Shown here piece after piece: positions 9,434-18,982 of a DNA stretch of 35,787 nt; position 1 is the stretch's first letter; each line of letters starts with the position of its first letter. The DNA comes from Oceanospirillales bacterium. GTDB lineage: Bacteria; Pseudomonadota; Gammaproteobacteria; Xanthomonadales; SZUA-36. The notes under the pieces are model-generated. The model had not been told where the DNA came from and made no database searches. It saw only the letters and a list, made by a program, of their open reading frames with translations. Where the stretch lies: NCBI GenBank assembly GCA_003233115.1, contig QIKV01000173.1, forward strand, positions 1-35,787. Direction: 5' to 3'. A program made the position numbers and the translations under genes.

Positions 9434-10399
9434 ATGCCCGAAACAATCAGTCTGGAGCATCAGGTCGCCGGGCAGCTTGCCGGCTCACGGCTGGATCAGG
9501 CTGCTGCTGTGCTGTTTTCTGATTATTCCCGCGCACGCTTGCAGCACTGGATCAGGCGAGGTGAATTGACGGTTGATGGGGCACGGGCCAAGCCGAGCGC
9601 CCGGCTTGTGGGGGGTGAGATATTACGGATCGAGGCGCAAATGGTTCTGGAGGGGCAGGTTTTAGCGCAGGACATACCGTTGGACATCCTGTTCGAGGAT
9701 GAGCACCTGCTGGTGGTCAATAAACCTGCCGGTCTTGTTGTTCACCCGGCTGCAGGTAACTGGGATGGCACCTTACAAAATGCATTATTGAATTTTGACC
9801 CTGAGCTGGACGCCTTGCCGCGCGCAGGGATCGTACACCGCCTGGACAAAGACACCAGTGGCGTCATGGTCATTGCGCGTAGCCTGAAGGCACATGCCAG
9901 CCTGGTCAGGCAACTGCAGACCCGCAGTATGAGCCGCATTTACGAGGCCGTTGTCAAAGGTGAGACCCCTTCCACCGGTACAATTGCAGCACCCATTGAC
10001 CGCAATCCGCGTGAGCGCAAGAAAATGGCAGTGGTCAATGGCGGCAGGGCTGCCATCAGCCATTTCCGCTTGCTCCAGCGTTTACCGGCCACCAGCCATA
10101 TCGAGGTATCGCTGGAATCGGGCAGAACCCACCAGATCCGCGTGCACATGACGCACATAGGCCACCCCATCGTCGCTGACCGGCTGTATGGCCGTGGCCC
10201 GGTCAAACAAAAGGGCCTGCCGGCAACTGCGGTTGCGGCGATCAATGGTTTTCCACGCCAGGCTTTGCACGCCCGGACTTTGAAATTGATCCATCCGGGC
10301 AGTGCTGAGGAAAGTGAATTTCACGCACCACTGGCAGAAGACATCAATGGACTGATTGAAATTTTAACCGGCTGCAATGATGGCTCTGACAAAAACTGA
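9434..10399 (+). CDS. rluD: RluD, 23S rRNA pseudouridine synthase
   Basis: Makes pseudouridines in helix 69 of 23S rRNA (E. coli positions 1911, 1915, 1917). From the ATG at 9434 it has 321 residues. An N-terminal S4 RNA-binding domain (about 18-75; GSRLDQAAAVLF, YSRARLQHWI) is followed by the RluA-family catalytic domain with HRLDKDTSG, catalytic Asp138. RTHQIRVHM is the conserved later motif. An in-frame ATG at 9419 would add MCLLV. The 9434 start is chosen because it lines up with the E. coli N terminus. The 3' end overlaps pgeF by 23 bases. Confidence 0.94.
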   Translation: MPETISLEHQVAGQLAGSRLDQAAAVLFSDYSRARLQHWIRRGELTVDGARAKPSARLVGGEILRIEAQMVLEGQVLAQDIPLDILFEDEHLLVVNKPAGLVVHPAAGNWDGTLQNALLNFDPELDALPRAGIVHRLDKDTSGVMVIARSLKAHASLVRQLQTRSMSRIYEAVVKGETPSTGTIAAPIDRNPRERKKMAVVNGGRAAISHFRLLQRLPATSHIEVSLESGRTHQIRVHMTHIGHPIVADRLYGRGPVKQKGLPATAVAAINGFPRQALHARTLKLIHPGSAEESEFHAPLAEDINGLIEILTGCNDGSDKN

Positions 10400-11114
10400 T
10401 CTGATCGTGCCGGATTGGCCGGCACCTGCCAACATCCGGGCGTTTTCAACGACGCGCAACGGCGGCTTCAGCGAGACGCCGTGGCGCAGTCTGAACCTGG
10501 GTGTCCGTTGCGGTGATGAGCCTCAACATACTACTAAGAACCGGCAACTGTTGCGCCGCTTGCTACCGTCAGAGCCCCACTGGCTCAGGCAGGTTCACGG
10601 CAACCGAGTGCTTGACCTGGACACTGACCGTCAACCGGAAAGCGAAGCAGATGCCGCCACCTGTACGACTGCCGGCCAGGTCTGTGCGATCGTGACCGCC
10701 GACTGTCTGCCGGTTCTTTTCTGCAATCAGGCCGGAACTAAAATAGCGGCCGCCCATGCAGGCTGGCGCGGACTCGCTGCGGGTGTGCTGGAAGCCACGG
10801 TTGCAGCCATGGATTGCCAGGCCGGTGAATTGCTGGCCTGGTTGGGTCCGGCCATCGGCCCCAATGCGTTTGAGGTTGGGCAGGATGTCTTCGATGCCTT
10901 TGTGCACACCGATATGGACAACGCGATTGCCTTCAAACCGCATGGTGATCGCTGGCTGGCTGACCTGTATGCATTGGCCAGACTGGCACTGATGCGGGTT
11001 GGTGTCGAACGAATCTCGGGCGGCCAGTATTGTACCTATACGCAGCAGGAAAAATTCTTCTCTTACCGGCGTGACGGTGAGACGGGCAGAATGGCCACCG
11101 TCATCTGGCTATAG
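10377..11114 (+). CDS. pgeF: PgeF (YfiH), peptidoglycan editing factor / laccase-domain protein
   Basis: DUF152/CNF1-fold protein of 245 residues. In E. coli it limits misincorporation of L-Ser into the peptidoglycan stem; related proteins are reported as purine nucleosidases/phosphorylases and multicopper-like oxidases. The metal ligands are in place: RQVHGNRV, TADCLPVLF and HAGWRGLAAG. The LGPAIGP and CTYTQQEKFFSYRRDG motifs are also typical. Tandem ATGs at 10377 and 10380 are both possible. It overlaps rluD, consistent with the conserved rluD-pgeF pair. Its stop codon forms the left edge of a perfect hairpin shared with the convergent aldolase gene. Confidence 0.92.
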   Translation: MMALTKTDLIVPDWPAPANIRAFSTTRNGGFSETPWRSLNLGVRCGDEPQHTTKNRQLLRRLLPSEPHWLRQVHGNRVLDLDTDRQPESEADAATCTTAGQVCAIVTADCLPVLFCNQAGTKIAAAHAGWRGLAAGVLEATVAAMDCQAGELLAWLGPAIGPNAFEVGQDVFDAFVHTDMDNAIAFKPHGDRWLADLYALARLALMRVGVERISGGQYCTYTQQEKFFSYRRDGETGRMATVIWL

Positions 11115-11133
11115 GGAGCAAAGCTGCTCCCTA
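11112..11133. terminator. Perfect hairpin between convergent pgeF and ltaE; REP-like
   Basis: TAGGGAGCA (11112-11120), a 4-base loop AAGC and TGCTCCCTA (11125-11133) form a 9-bp perfect stem. The TAG stop of pgeF (11112-11114) and the TAG stop of the minus-strand aldolase (11133-11131) are the outermost three bases of the two arms. No T tract follows on either strand, so canonical intrinsic termination is uncertain. On the minus strand it begins with GTAGGG, like the hairpin at 29173-29194. Confidence 0.6.
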
Positions 11134-12156
11134 CAAAGCGTGGATTAACAATTCGGTTTCCCGGTCCGTGGTTGAATGTCCGAATACGAACCGTGCGAGG
11201 TCGTTCCGGCCGGGCCAGCGCTGGAACAGGATGTGTTTTGATTCAAGCAGCGTAAACCCCTGGTCGGTCCAGTTTACAAATACCTCATTGGCCTGTACCG
11301 GGAACTCGAGGCTGGCCTGTGGGTGCGCCTGAACGGCCTGCGCGAACTTCGCTGCCTGCCGGTTGGCGTGTGTTGCCATTGCCAGCCAACGGTCATTCTC
11401 GATGTAGGCGAGTAGCTGGGCTGAGACGTAGCGCATTTTGCTCAACAGGTGGCCGGAGCGCTTACGCAGTCGTTCAGCGGTTTCACGCCATTGCGGCTGC
11501 TTGAAAATAACCAGTGCTTCGGCCGCCATACAGCCATTTTTACTGGCGCCGAAAGAGAGCATGTCGATGCCGGCTTCACAGGTGATCTTAGCGGGATGGC
11601 AGCCCAGGCTGGCCACCGCGTTGGCGAAGCGGGCGCCGTCCATGTGTGTCTTCATATCGTGCGCGTGGGCAAATTTACACAGTCTGCGGATTTCACGGGC
11701 AGTATATATCGTGCCGCTTTCGGTACTCTGGGTCAGGCTGAGTGCTGAGGGCAGATAGCTGTGTACGCCGTGCCCTTGAGTTGCAAGTAAGGACTGCGCA
11801 AGCGAATCCAGCTTCAATTTCCCCATTTCGCCGGCAACAGGTGCCAGTCGCAATCCATTTCCAAAAAATTCCGGGGCGCCGCTTTCATCGTTTTGGATAT
11901 GCGCACTTTGATGGCAGTACACACTGCCCCAGGGCGGCGTGACCGTGGCCAGTGCAATGGCGTTGGCGACGGTTCCGGTGGAAACCGGTATGACGACGGC
12001 CTCGGTGCGGAACAGCTTCGAAAATGCCTGGTCGAGCCTGCCGGACCAGTTATCCTCGGCATAGGCTGAAGCGGTACCCCGGTTGGCTTCGACAATGGCC
12101 CCCATCATGGCGGGGGCTACCGGTGTTTCGTTGTCACTGCGAAAGTTTGCAGTCAT
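11131..12156 (-). CDS. ltaE: Low-specificity L-threonine aldolase, PLP-dependent
   Basis: Fold type I PLP enzyme of 341 residues that cleaves L-threonine/L-allo-threonine (and other beta-hydroxy amino acids) to glycine plus an aldehyde. Seen in sequence: FRSDNETPVAPAMM at the N terminus, the His86 region (HQSAHIQNDE), Asp173 in THMDGARFANA for the PLP pyridine nitrogen, and Lys206 in SFGASKNGCMAAEA for the Schiff base. The variant SFGASKNG replaces the SLSKGLGAP type of E. coli LtaE and matches the other large subgroup of threonine aldolases. The start at 12156 is divergent from relA with an 80-base gap. Confidence 0.88.
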   Translation of the reverse strand: MTANFRSDNETPVAPAMMGAIVEANRGTASAYAEDNWSGRLDQAFSKLFRTEAVVIPVSTGTVANAIALATVTPPWGSVYCHQSAHIQNDESGAPEFFGNGLRLAPVAGEMGKLKLDSLAQSLLATQGHGVHSYLPSALSLTQSTESGTIYTAREIRRLCKFAHAHDMKTHMDGARFANAVASLGCHPAKITCEAGIDMLSFGASKNGCMAAEALVIFKQPQWRETAERLRKRSGHLLSKMRYVSAQLLAYIENDRWLAMATHANRQAAKFAQAVQAHPQASLEFPVQANEVFVNWTDQGFTLLESKHILFQRWPGRNDLARFVFGHSTTDRETELLIHAL

Positions 12157-12187
12157 ATTGCCTCGTCCTGATTCTGTGGCCCCATAG

Positions 12188-12193
12188 TATAAT
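12188..12193 (+). promoter_or_regulatory. -10 box upstream of relA
   Basis: An exact TATAAT lies 43 bases upstream of the relA ATG in the ltaE/relA divergent gap. No good -35 hexamer is seen at 16-18 bases (around 12164-12171), so an activator or weak basal promoter is possible. Confidence 0.4.
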
Positions 12194-12236
12194 CTGCTGC
12201 CATTGTTTTGCAGGGTTTAAACCACATATTTCGAAG

Positions 12237-14408
12237 ATGAACAGCAAAGCTCACAAGGCCGTTCAAAGCTGGTTGCAGGCCTACCGTGATTCGGTAGGAA
12301 GCCCGGCTGATGAATGCTTGCAATTGTTCAGCAAATTACGATCTGGCAAGCTGGGTGCCGGGGGAAACCTGCGGCTTTTGCAGGACCTGCTAAACGTGCT
12401 GTCCGGCCTGTCGCCCGACCCGCATACGGTCAGTTGCGCCATGTTGTTCGTGGCCTCGGAATGTGGTGAAGACCTCGCGCCGAACCGTGCTGATTTATCT
12501 CCCCCAGTGAGCAATCAGCTTGATCAGTTGCTGCACCTGATCAAGCTTGAAACCGAGCACTTGCCTGCCAGTACAGCGCATAGTGCTGAAGGCCTGCGAC
12601 GCCTGCTGCTGGCGATGATAAAAGACGTGCGTGTTGTGCTGATTGCACTGGCCTGGCAACTGGTCAGACTGCAGCAGGCAAAAACCAGGGATGAGGCAGA
12701 GGCCAGACTATTGGCCCGGGAGGTCATGTTGATTCATGCACCACTGGCCAACCGACTGGGTGTGTGGCAACTGAAATGGGAACTGGAGGACCTGGCTTTT
12801 CGATTTGACCAGCCACAAGAGTATCGTCGCATTGCCGGGCTGGTGTCAGAGCGGCGCTCTGACCGGGAGCGCTTCATTCTCAGTTTTATCGGGAAACTGG
12901 AATCAGCCATTGCCGGTGCCGGCATCCTGGGGGAGGTCCGGGGCCGCCCCAAACACATCTACAGTATTTACAAGAAAATGCAGCGCAAAGGTCTGGATTT
13001 CCACGAGCTGTTTGACGTCAGGGCGGTACGTGTGCTGGTGGACGCATTGCCGGACTGTTACAGCGTACTTGGGCTGGTCCATACCCAGTGGCAGCCTATC
13101 CCGGGTGAGTTTGATGATTATATTACGATGCCCAAGGGCAATAACTACCAGTCCTTGCATACTGCTGTGATTGGGCCCAGCGGCAAGGTCGTCGAGGTAC
13201 AGATCCGTACGTTCCAAATGAATGAACATGCAGAACTGGGGGTGGCGGCACACTGGCGTTACAAGGAAGGTGGTCCGAATGACCCTGCTTTTGATAACAA
13301 GATAGCCGTCATGCGGCAGCTACTGGAGTCCGGTGAAGACCGGCTGGACGACGAAAGCCTGCTTGAGAGTTTCCAGACGGCGGCTTCTGAGGACCGGGTT
13401 TACGTCCTGACCCCGAAAGGGCAGGTGCTTGACCTGGCCCTGGGTGCAACGGTGCTGGATTTCGCCTATCACATACATACCGAGGTTGGACATCGTTGCC
13501 AGGGGGCGAAGGTCAACGGCCGCATTGTACCGTTGACCCATCATTTGCAGACCGGGGACCGGGTGGAAATCCTGACCGGAAGACACGCCAGGCCCAGTCG
13601 TGACTGGCTCAATCCGCGCCTGGGCTTTATTCGCGGGGCGAGGGCGCGCTCCAAGGTACGCCAATGGTTCCGGCGTGAGAACCACGAGGAGAACCTTAAC
13701 CAGGGCAAAGATCTGGTGGAAGCTGACCTCAAGCGCCTCGGCTTGACGCCCTCAGACCTCGAAGGCGTGCCCGCACGGTTCAATTTCAATTCTGTAGAAG
13801 ATCTTTATGCTGCCGTGGGAAATGGTGACCTGACAGTTGGACAGGTAGTGCACGCCATTGAGCGCGACAAGGCAAAGGACGTGGAACCGACCGTTGCGGA
13901 CCTGGTCACACGAATACCCAAACGCCGCCGGATGCCCGGCCGGCAAGCGGGTGGAGATATCGTTATCGATGGCGTGGGTAACCTGATGACCAGCATGGCC
14001 CGTTGTTGCCAGCCGGTGCCCGGGGACCCGGTGCGTGGATACATCACACGTGGCCGGGGGGTTACCATTCATCGTGATGATTGCCCCAATGTATTGCGTT
14101 GGGTACGGGAGGATAATCCGCGGCTGATCCAGGTGCGCTGGCGGGAGCAGGCCGACTCGGGCTACCGCGTGAATCTTTTGATGCGGGCCTACAACCGGCG
14201 CGAACTGATCAAGGACATTTCATCCATGCTGGCGGCCTCGGATGTTTCTGTAACCGATATTCACAGCCACCAGGATGAGCTGACCGAAGAAGTCAATATC
14301 CGCTTACAGGTAACGGTTGGAGATTACCAGCAGCTCAGCGAATTATTGAATCGCCTTAATTCGATTCCGAATGTGTTCGAAGCCCGCCGGCTCACGGAGC
14401 AGGCATGA
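12237..14408 (+). CDS. relA: RelA-type (p)ppGpp synthetase
   Basis: Ribosome-associated stringent-response enzyme making (p)ppGpp from ATP and GTP/GDP. 723 residues (E. coli RelA 744). The N-terminal HD hydrolase region (about 30-190) lacks the HD..ED metal-binding motif, so it is a synthetase-only RelA. The synthetase domain (about 235-355) has GRPKHIYSIYKKM, the acidic EFDD motif around 291-294 typical of RelA, and YQSLHTAV. TGS domain begins near YVLTPKGQVLDLALGA. The C-terminal conserved-cysteine region (ARCCQPVPGD, HRDDCPN) and an ACT domain end the protein. The frame is open from 12024, but the ATG at 12237 follows the -10 box and gives a RelA-like start. It converges with the large glycosyltransferase gene. 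Confidence 0.93.
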   Translation: MNSKAHKAVQSWLQAYRDSVGSPADECLQLFSKLRSGKLGAGGNLRLLQDLLNVLSGLSPDPHTVSCAMLFVASECGEDLAPNRADLSPPVSNQLDQLLHLIKLETEHLPASTAHSAEGLRRLLLAMIKDVRVVLIALAWQLVRLQQAKTRDEAEARLLAREVMLIHAPLANRLGVWQLKWELEDLAFRFDQPQEYRRIAGLVSERRSDRERFILSFIGKLESAIAGAGILGEVRGRPKHIYSIYKKMQRKGLDFHELFDVRAVRVLVDALPDCYSVLGLVHTQWQPIPGEFDDYITMPKGNNYQSLHTAVIGPSGKVVEVQIRTFQMNEHAELGVAAHWRYKEGGPNDPAFDNKIAVMRQLLESGEDRLDDESLLESFQTAASEDRVYVLTPKGQVLDLALGATVLDFAYHIHTEVGHRCQGAKVNGRIVPLTHHLQTGDRVEILTGRHARPSRDWLNPRLGFIRGARARSKVRQWFRRENHEENLNQGKDLVEADLKRLGLTPSDLEGVPARFNFNSVEDLYAAVGNGDLTVGQVVHAIERDKAKDVEPTVADLVTRIPKRRRMPGRQAGGDIVIDGVGNLMTSMARCCQPVPGDPVRGYITRGRGVTIHRDDCPNVLRWVREDNPRLIQVRWREQADSGYRVNLLMRAYNRRELIKDISSMLAASDVSVTDIHSHQDELTEEVNIRLQVTVGDYQQLSELLNRLNSIPNVFEARRLTEQA

Positions 14409-14417
14409 GCAGCCTGC
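14399..14417. terminator. Small hairpin at relA 3' end
   Basis: GCAGGC (14399-14404) and GCCTGC (14412-14417) form a 6-bp stem with a 7-base loop that contains the relA stop codon. No T tract follows. It may mark the end of the convergent transcripts; weak evidence. Confidence 0.25.
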
Positions 14418-14433
14418 ATATTTCACCAGCCGG

Positions 14434-17400
14434 CTAGTCAGAGAATGAATCGAACAATGCGCTGAGGCTGTGACGTGCCGCCGAGATGGAAAAATGTTCT
14501 TGTACATTTTTCACAGATGCCTCCGATAACCGCCTCCACAATGCCTCATCCTGGTAAAGGCGAACGACTTCACGGGCAAATGCAGGCGCACCTTCCGCCA
14601 CCAGCAATTCTGTTTCATGTGCTGCAAATAAACCCTCGGCAGCGGCAGGTGTGGCGACCACGGGTTGCCCATGGGCCATACTCATATTGACTTTACCCTT
14701 CACACCGGCGCCGTAACGCAACGGCGCCACGGCCAGGCGGCAGCCACTGAGAAAGGGCTGCAGTGATTCAACAAAGCCGTGAAATATCACGCCATCAGCA
14801 CGCAATGAGCGAACCCGCTCAGGCGCCCTGGAGCCAATCAGGTGGAAACACATTTGCGGTAATTGTGCATGAATTAGCGGCCATATATCGTTGACGAACC
14901 AGCAGGCCGCATCAATATTTGGCGGGTGCTGATAGCCACCAACAAAATAAATATCTTTTCTGTGTTTAAAATCGTTCGTACATCCGGGCACCTCGTGGAT
15001 ATTGGAAAGTATGTGTACCTTCGCGCCGGGTGCGTCTTGTGCCAGCACGTCTTTCTCAACACTGCTGACCACCAGCGTGGCGTCTGCGGCCTTGACGACG
15101 GACATCTCGGAGCGGCGGGTCTGCTGGGCAGTGCGTTTCAGCGGCAGGCTTTGTTCCAGTTCTGCAAGGCGTTGCTCGCGCAGATAATGCAGGTCAACCG
15201 TATCAAAAATAAAGCGCGCCCCGGGGCAGTAACGTTTGAGCATGGAAACGTAGTTGCTGGCGATGTAGTGACGGCTGATAAATACATAATTAAATTCACC
15301 GCCCCGGTTACGGAAGAAATCATGCAGAGATTCCAGCCAGGGACGGTACAGAACTTCGATACCGGCCTTTTGCAGGTCGCGCGTATAGCGGCCTGCATAG
15401 TCGCGGTTGTCAGCAAAGAATGTGACGGCATAACCCAACTCCCGGCAACACTGCATCATATTGGTCAAGCGGACACTGCCAGAATCCTTGTCTGGCTCAG
15501 GCGTGGTAGCGTCGATCACCAGCACACGTCCCTTGCTGCGGTGTTGGCTGGCAAGCAGGATCGCGGTGCGGTCATCCGGATTGGATATCCTTTCCGGTTG
15601 GGTTGCAAGTTCGGCTGTCCAGCGTTCCACAAATTTTTTCTGGTTGATCAGTTGGTACTTCTTGATGCTGCGGGTGGTATCCGTACCGGCAGTAACCCCT
15701 TCATGGTGAATGACGACTGCTAACGGCTGAACCAGCGCTTTCAAGCCCGATTCCCGCACACGGAAAGCGAGATCAGTGTCCTCGTAATAGGCAGGTGCGT
15801 AGCGTTCGTCAAGCGCGCCTACTTGATGAAAATACTTTGTCCTTAATGCTATACAGGCACCGGAGCAGTAATCCACTTCTCGCAGGAAATGGTATTGGGG
15901 TTGCTCCGCATCCTCCCCACGACCGTAGTTCCAGCCCGAGCCATCGTTGAATACTATGCCACCCGATTCCTGCAGCCTGCCATCGGGATAGACCAGCCTG
16001 GCACCCACCAGTCCTGCCTGCGGTTCGCGTGCAAAGGTATCGATTAATTCATCCAGCCAGCCTTCCAGCACCTGCGTGTCATTGTTCAGTAGCACCAGGT
16101 ATTTTCCCTGGGCTTGTTTGGCGCCGCGGTTGCAACTGTCGACAAAGCCAAGATTTTCTTCGTTTCTCAGGTATTTCAAACCTTTAATCCGCGCCAGGAG
16201 ACGGGCTGTTTCATCACTGGATTGATCATCCACGACAATGACTTCAAAGGTGTACTTGCCTGCTGTTTCCGACAGGCTGCGAAGGCAGGCAGCCGTGTAA
16301 ACCCATTGGTTATAAACGGGGATAATGATGCTGACGTCGGGCTGATCTGCTGGTGGGAATGCAGCCGGCGGCTGGGGACTGCCGAGGGACCTGGTGTGTA
16401 CCGCGAGGTGGGGTTCCGGGACTGCCCCGGTACCGGTGTATTGCAATCTTCGCAGTGATCCTGCAAATCCCAGTGTTGACAGGTTCCTGACCAGCTGTGA
16501 TAGCAACCATGGCCATCGCGCCGGGTTCCAGGCACGCGCCAGCATGAAGTTTTTCGCCACGCACCGGGTGGCCCGCAGCGGCCGGGTCATTTTCCAGGAG
16601 GTGCTTGCCAATATCAGCAATTTTTGTTCCTCAACGTGTTGGTAATCCGACTCGAGTTGGCCCAGGCGTGCCTGCAGTCCACTGATTTCAGATTCAAGCT
16701 GCTCAACCCATTGGGCGTGCCGATGCTGCTCCAGTTTCAACTGCCGGTCAGTTGCCAGCGCCCAAGCGGTCCTTTGCTCGACTTCCTTTTGCAGGCTGGC
16801 CTGTTGTACCCGGGCCTGTTGCAGCTTACGTTCTGCCATTGAGCGCTGACAATCTGCAGCAGCCCGCTGGATTTCAGGCAGCCCGGCCTGGGTGGGTATA
16901 AATGGATGGCTTTTATCCGGCAGCGGGCACACGTTGTTATAAGCCTCAACCATGTCCTCTGGCGTGTGTGATTCCGTGCCCGCCAGGTTATGGCGTACGG
17001 ATTCGATTTGTTCAGGTGAGCGGCATAAATTGACCACCTGGCTGATCAGTGCCGCGGGCGTAGCTTCAATCAGCCAGCCAGTTTCGTTGTGTCTGATTCG
17101 TTCAGGGAAACTGCCGGCGCGGGTGGCAATGGCGGGTATTGCCAGTTGTTGCAATTCCGACAAGGTAAAACTGAAAGTCTCCGGTACGATTGACAGCAGG
17201 GCAGCAAAGTCCGGGCCGATGGCTGCCAGCATGGACGCTAGCTCGTCGAGGTCATACTCAAGCACGACGTCCACCCCGTCAATTCCAAAAAATGCTTCTC
17301 CCGACTTGCCGGCCCCCAACAGGTAAACCTGCACGTGGCTGGTTAGTTCCGGCAGTGCCTGCAAAAGTAGTTGCTGTCCTTTGCCGGCTTGCATACGCCC

Positions 17401-18858
17401 CAGGATGACCAGGCGCAGGCGTCCATCCGACCGTGGCCGGGGTGAAATCGCTTGCGGGCCCTCGATTGCCGCAAAGCCGTGCGGAATAACCTGTGCGGCC
17501 AATGCGGCTGATGCCGGGGCGAGGCGAATTTGTAAATCCAGTACGGATTGTCCCGGTGCGGTGATATGTACCTTGAATTCTGCCAGTGCCTGTAGGTATG
17601 CGAAAGCCGTTTTCGACCAGGCTGTTGCGTCTTTGTCCGGGAATTCCTGGCTTTTGACGTGTGCCTGCAATGCCAGTTCCAGGTTTATGGATTCATTGGC
17701 CCGCAGGTACGGCTCGGGATTCACGCTGAGCAATGGCCAGAGCGGGAAATGATCATGCAATATTTGCAATGTAGGCAGTCCACTGCGCAGGGCATCAATA
17801 CTGTGGCCGACCAGTGATGAAACAAATATGCGGCCGATGCCATATCGCCGACAGATTTCAGAGAGAATTTCCTGGTAGTCCGGGTTGTGGTCATCGACAG
17901 ATTTGACCGGTGGTTGCAGCCACCAGCTTGCCACCGGGCAGCGCAACTCGTTGCCCGCGTACAGGGATAATTTTTGTCCGTAGCCACACCCCGATTGCGG
18001 ACTTTCAGAGCGGAGTTGAAAATGCCTGTGTCCGCTGTCAGCTTCGACGAAGGATTGCAGCCAGCGGGCGACGCCTCCACCCCAACTATGGGTGATGTGC
18101 AGGGTGGCTGGCTGGTCTTCCGCCGCAGTTCTCACCAGGCCCGGGTTCCCCGCCCTGAACCATTCCTGCAACCGCGCACTCAGTACACTGAAAGGTGGCG
18201 GGTAGATGGTTTCATGTGGCTGCAGGTTCAGAGGTTCAAAAACCCGCTGGCCCGGTGCATGCAAAAATAGTTGATCCGGCACTTTGAGCGCGCCGCCCAC
18301 CGCGCGGAGTTGTTGCATCAGTGATCCGCCTGAGGGCTTGGCAGACAGGTGTTTGGCTGTCTCAGCTGACAGCATGGTGAAGTGATCGGTCCAGGTGCTC
18401 AAGGTGTGAAGATGCCCGGGCGCCAGCAGGCCGACCAGGCGCGCAAGATCGTCGCCGCTAAGATCACGCTTGCCGTCGTGCCCGGGTGCGACCAGTCCGG
18501 CAAACGGATTGACGGTCATTTCGGCATTGGAAAGCAGTGTCAGGGCCAAAGGCTGATCAACCTGCTTCAGCATTGCCGTGAGTTGATCAAGTTGGTGCCT
18601 TTGGGGTTGCAAGCCGGCGCGTAGAAAAATAACCGCTCTACCGGGGAATTTTTTGACCATCTCAGCCAGTAACAGCCCCGCCTGGTCATAGCCATAAACT
18701 GTTCGCTCCACGCCTTCGCCGGGAAGTCGGCTGCACAAAGGCAATGCCAGTTCCTGCAAGGCGCGGAGCTGCTCTGCGGTTGCTTTCTGACGACCCCTGG
18801 CATGCACGTAAACCACGGGCAGCAGAGATAAATCGCTGGGTATTCTCGTTTCAGTCAT
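14434..18858 (-). CDS. Giant multidomain glycosyltransferase (GT4-coiled coil-GT2-GT4)
   Basis: From the ATG at 18858 the protein has 1474 residues. Order seen: an N-terminal region without a recognised family (1-about 470); a GT4-like retaining glycosyltransferase segment (about 475-630; RLVILGRMQAGKGQ, PETFSFTLSE); a heptad-rich coiled coil (about 665-750) ending in ILASTSWKMTRPLR, a sequence often found before GT2 domains; a complete GT2 domain (about 838-1090; SIIIPVYNQW, VVDDQSSD, LLNNDTQV, YYEDTDLAFR); and a C-terminal second GT4-like domain (about 1105-1474; FVGGYQHPPN, PLRYGAGVKGK). Such proteins build or decorate cell-surface polysaccharide. No signal peptide or membrane segment. The frame is open to 19278, but that part runs opposite mrcB and is not protein-like. 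No other polysaccharide genes are adjacent. Confidence 0.85.
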   Translation of the reverse strand: MTETRIPSDLSLLPVVYVHARGRQKATAEQLRALQELALPLCSRLPGEGVERTVYGYDQAGLLLAEMVKKFPGRAVIFLRAGLQPQRHQLDQLTAMLKQVDQPLALTLLSNAEMTVNPFAGLVAPGHDGKRDLSGDDLARLVGLLAPGHLHTLSTWTDHFTMLSAETAKHLSAKPSGGSLMQQLRAVGGALKVPDQLFLHAPGQRVFEPLNLQPHETIYPPPFSVLSARLQEWFRAGNPGLVRTAAEDQPATLHITHSWGGGVARWLQSFVEADSGHRHFQLRSESPQSGCGYGQKLSLYAGNELRCPVASWWLQPPVKSVDDHNPDYQEILSEICRRYGIGRIFVSSLVGHSIDALRSGLPTLQILHDHFPLWPLLSVNPEPYLRANESINLELALQAHVKSQEFPDKDATAWSKTAFAYLQALAEFKVHITAPGQSVLDLQIRLAPASAALAAQVIPHGFAAIEGPQAISPRPRSDGRLRLVILGRMQAGKGQQLLLQALPELTSHVQVYLLGAGKSGEAFFGIDGVDVVLEYDLDELASMLAAIGPDFAALLSIVPETFSFTLSELQQLAIPAIATRAGSFPERIRHNETGWLIEATPAALISQVVNLCRSPEQIESVRHNLAGTESHTPEDMVEAYNNVCPLPDKSHPFIPTQAGLPEIQRAAADCQRSMAERKLQQARVQQASLQKEVEQRTAWALATDRQLKLEQHRHAQWVEQLESEISGLQARLGQLESDYQHVEEQKLLILASTSWKMTRPLRATRCVAKNFMLARAWNPARWPWLLSQLVRNLSTLGFAGSLRRLQYTGTGAVPEPHLAVHTRSLGSPQPPAAFPPADQPDVSIIIPVYNQWVYTAACLRSLSETAGKYTFEVIVVDDQSSDETARLLARIKGLKYLRNEENLGFVDSCNRGAKQAQGKYLVLLNNDTQVLEGWLDELIDTFAREPQAGLVGARLVYPDGRLQESGGIVFNDGSGWNYGRGEDAEQPQYHFLREVDYCSGACIALRTKYFHQVGALDERYAPAYYEDTDLAFRVRESGLKALVQPLAVVIHHEGVTAGTDTTRSIKKYQLINQKKFVERWTAELATQPERISNPDDRTAILLASQHRSKGRVLVIDATTPEPDKDSGSVRLTNMMQCCRELGYAVTFFADNRDYAGRYTRDLQKAGIEVLYRPWLESLHDFFRNRGGEFNYVFISRHYIASNYVSMLKRYCPGARFIFDTVDLHYLREQRLAELEQSLPLKRTAQQTRRSEMSVVKAADATLVVSSVEKDVLAQDAPGAKVHILSNIHEVPGCTNDFKHRKDIYFVGGYQHPPNIDAACWFVNDIWPLIHAQLPQMCFHLIGSRAPERVRSLRADGVIFHGFVESLQPFLSGCRLAVAPLRYGAGVKGKVNMSMAHGQPVVATPAAAEGLFAAHETELLVAEGAPAFAREVVRLYQDEALWRRLSEASVKNVQEHFSISAARHSLSALFDSFSD

Positions 18859-18982
18859 TTTATCCGGCACGAAGCTCAATGGCTGTGATGGGTAGTCCTT
18901 GCTGGTATTTTTATTGCCTGCTACGCAAGCGAGCAAGCCAGGCGGAGGATTATACCAAGACAAAGCGCGACCATTATGGATA

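Noticed and set aside
12024..12236. Upstream extension of relA
   Set aside because: It lies antisense to ltaE and precedes the TATAAT box. RelA family length and N terminus fit the ATG at 12237.
14926..15723. 265-residue plus-strand reading frame within the glycosyltransferase
   Set aside because: It is antisense to the GT2/GT4 domains, which have clear motifs. The translation shows no domain and no ribosome site, so it is a shadow frame.
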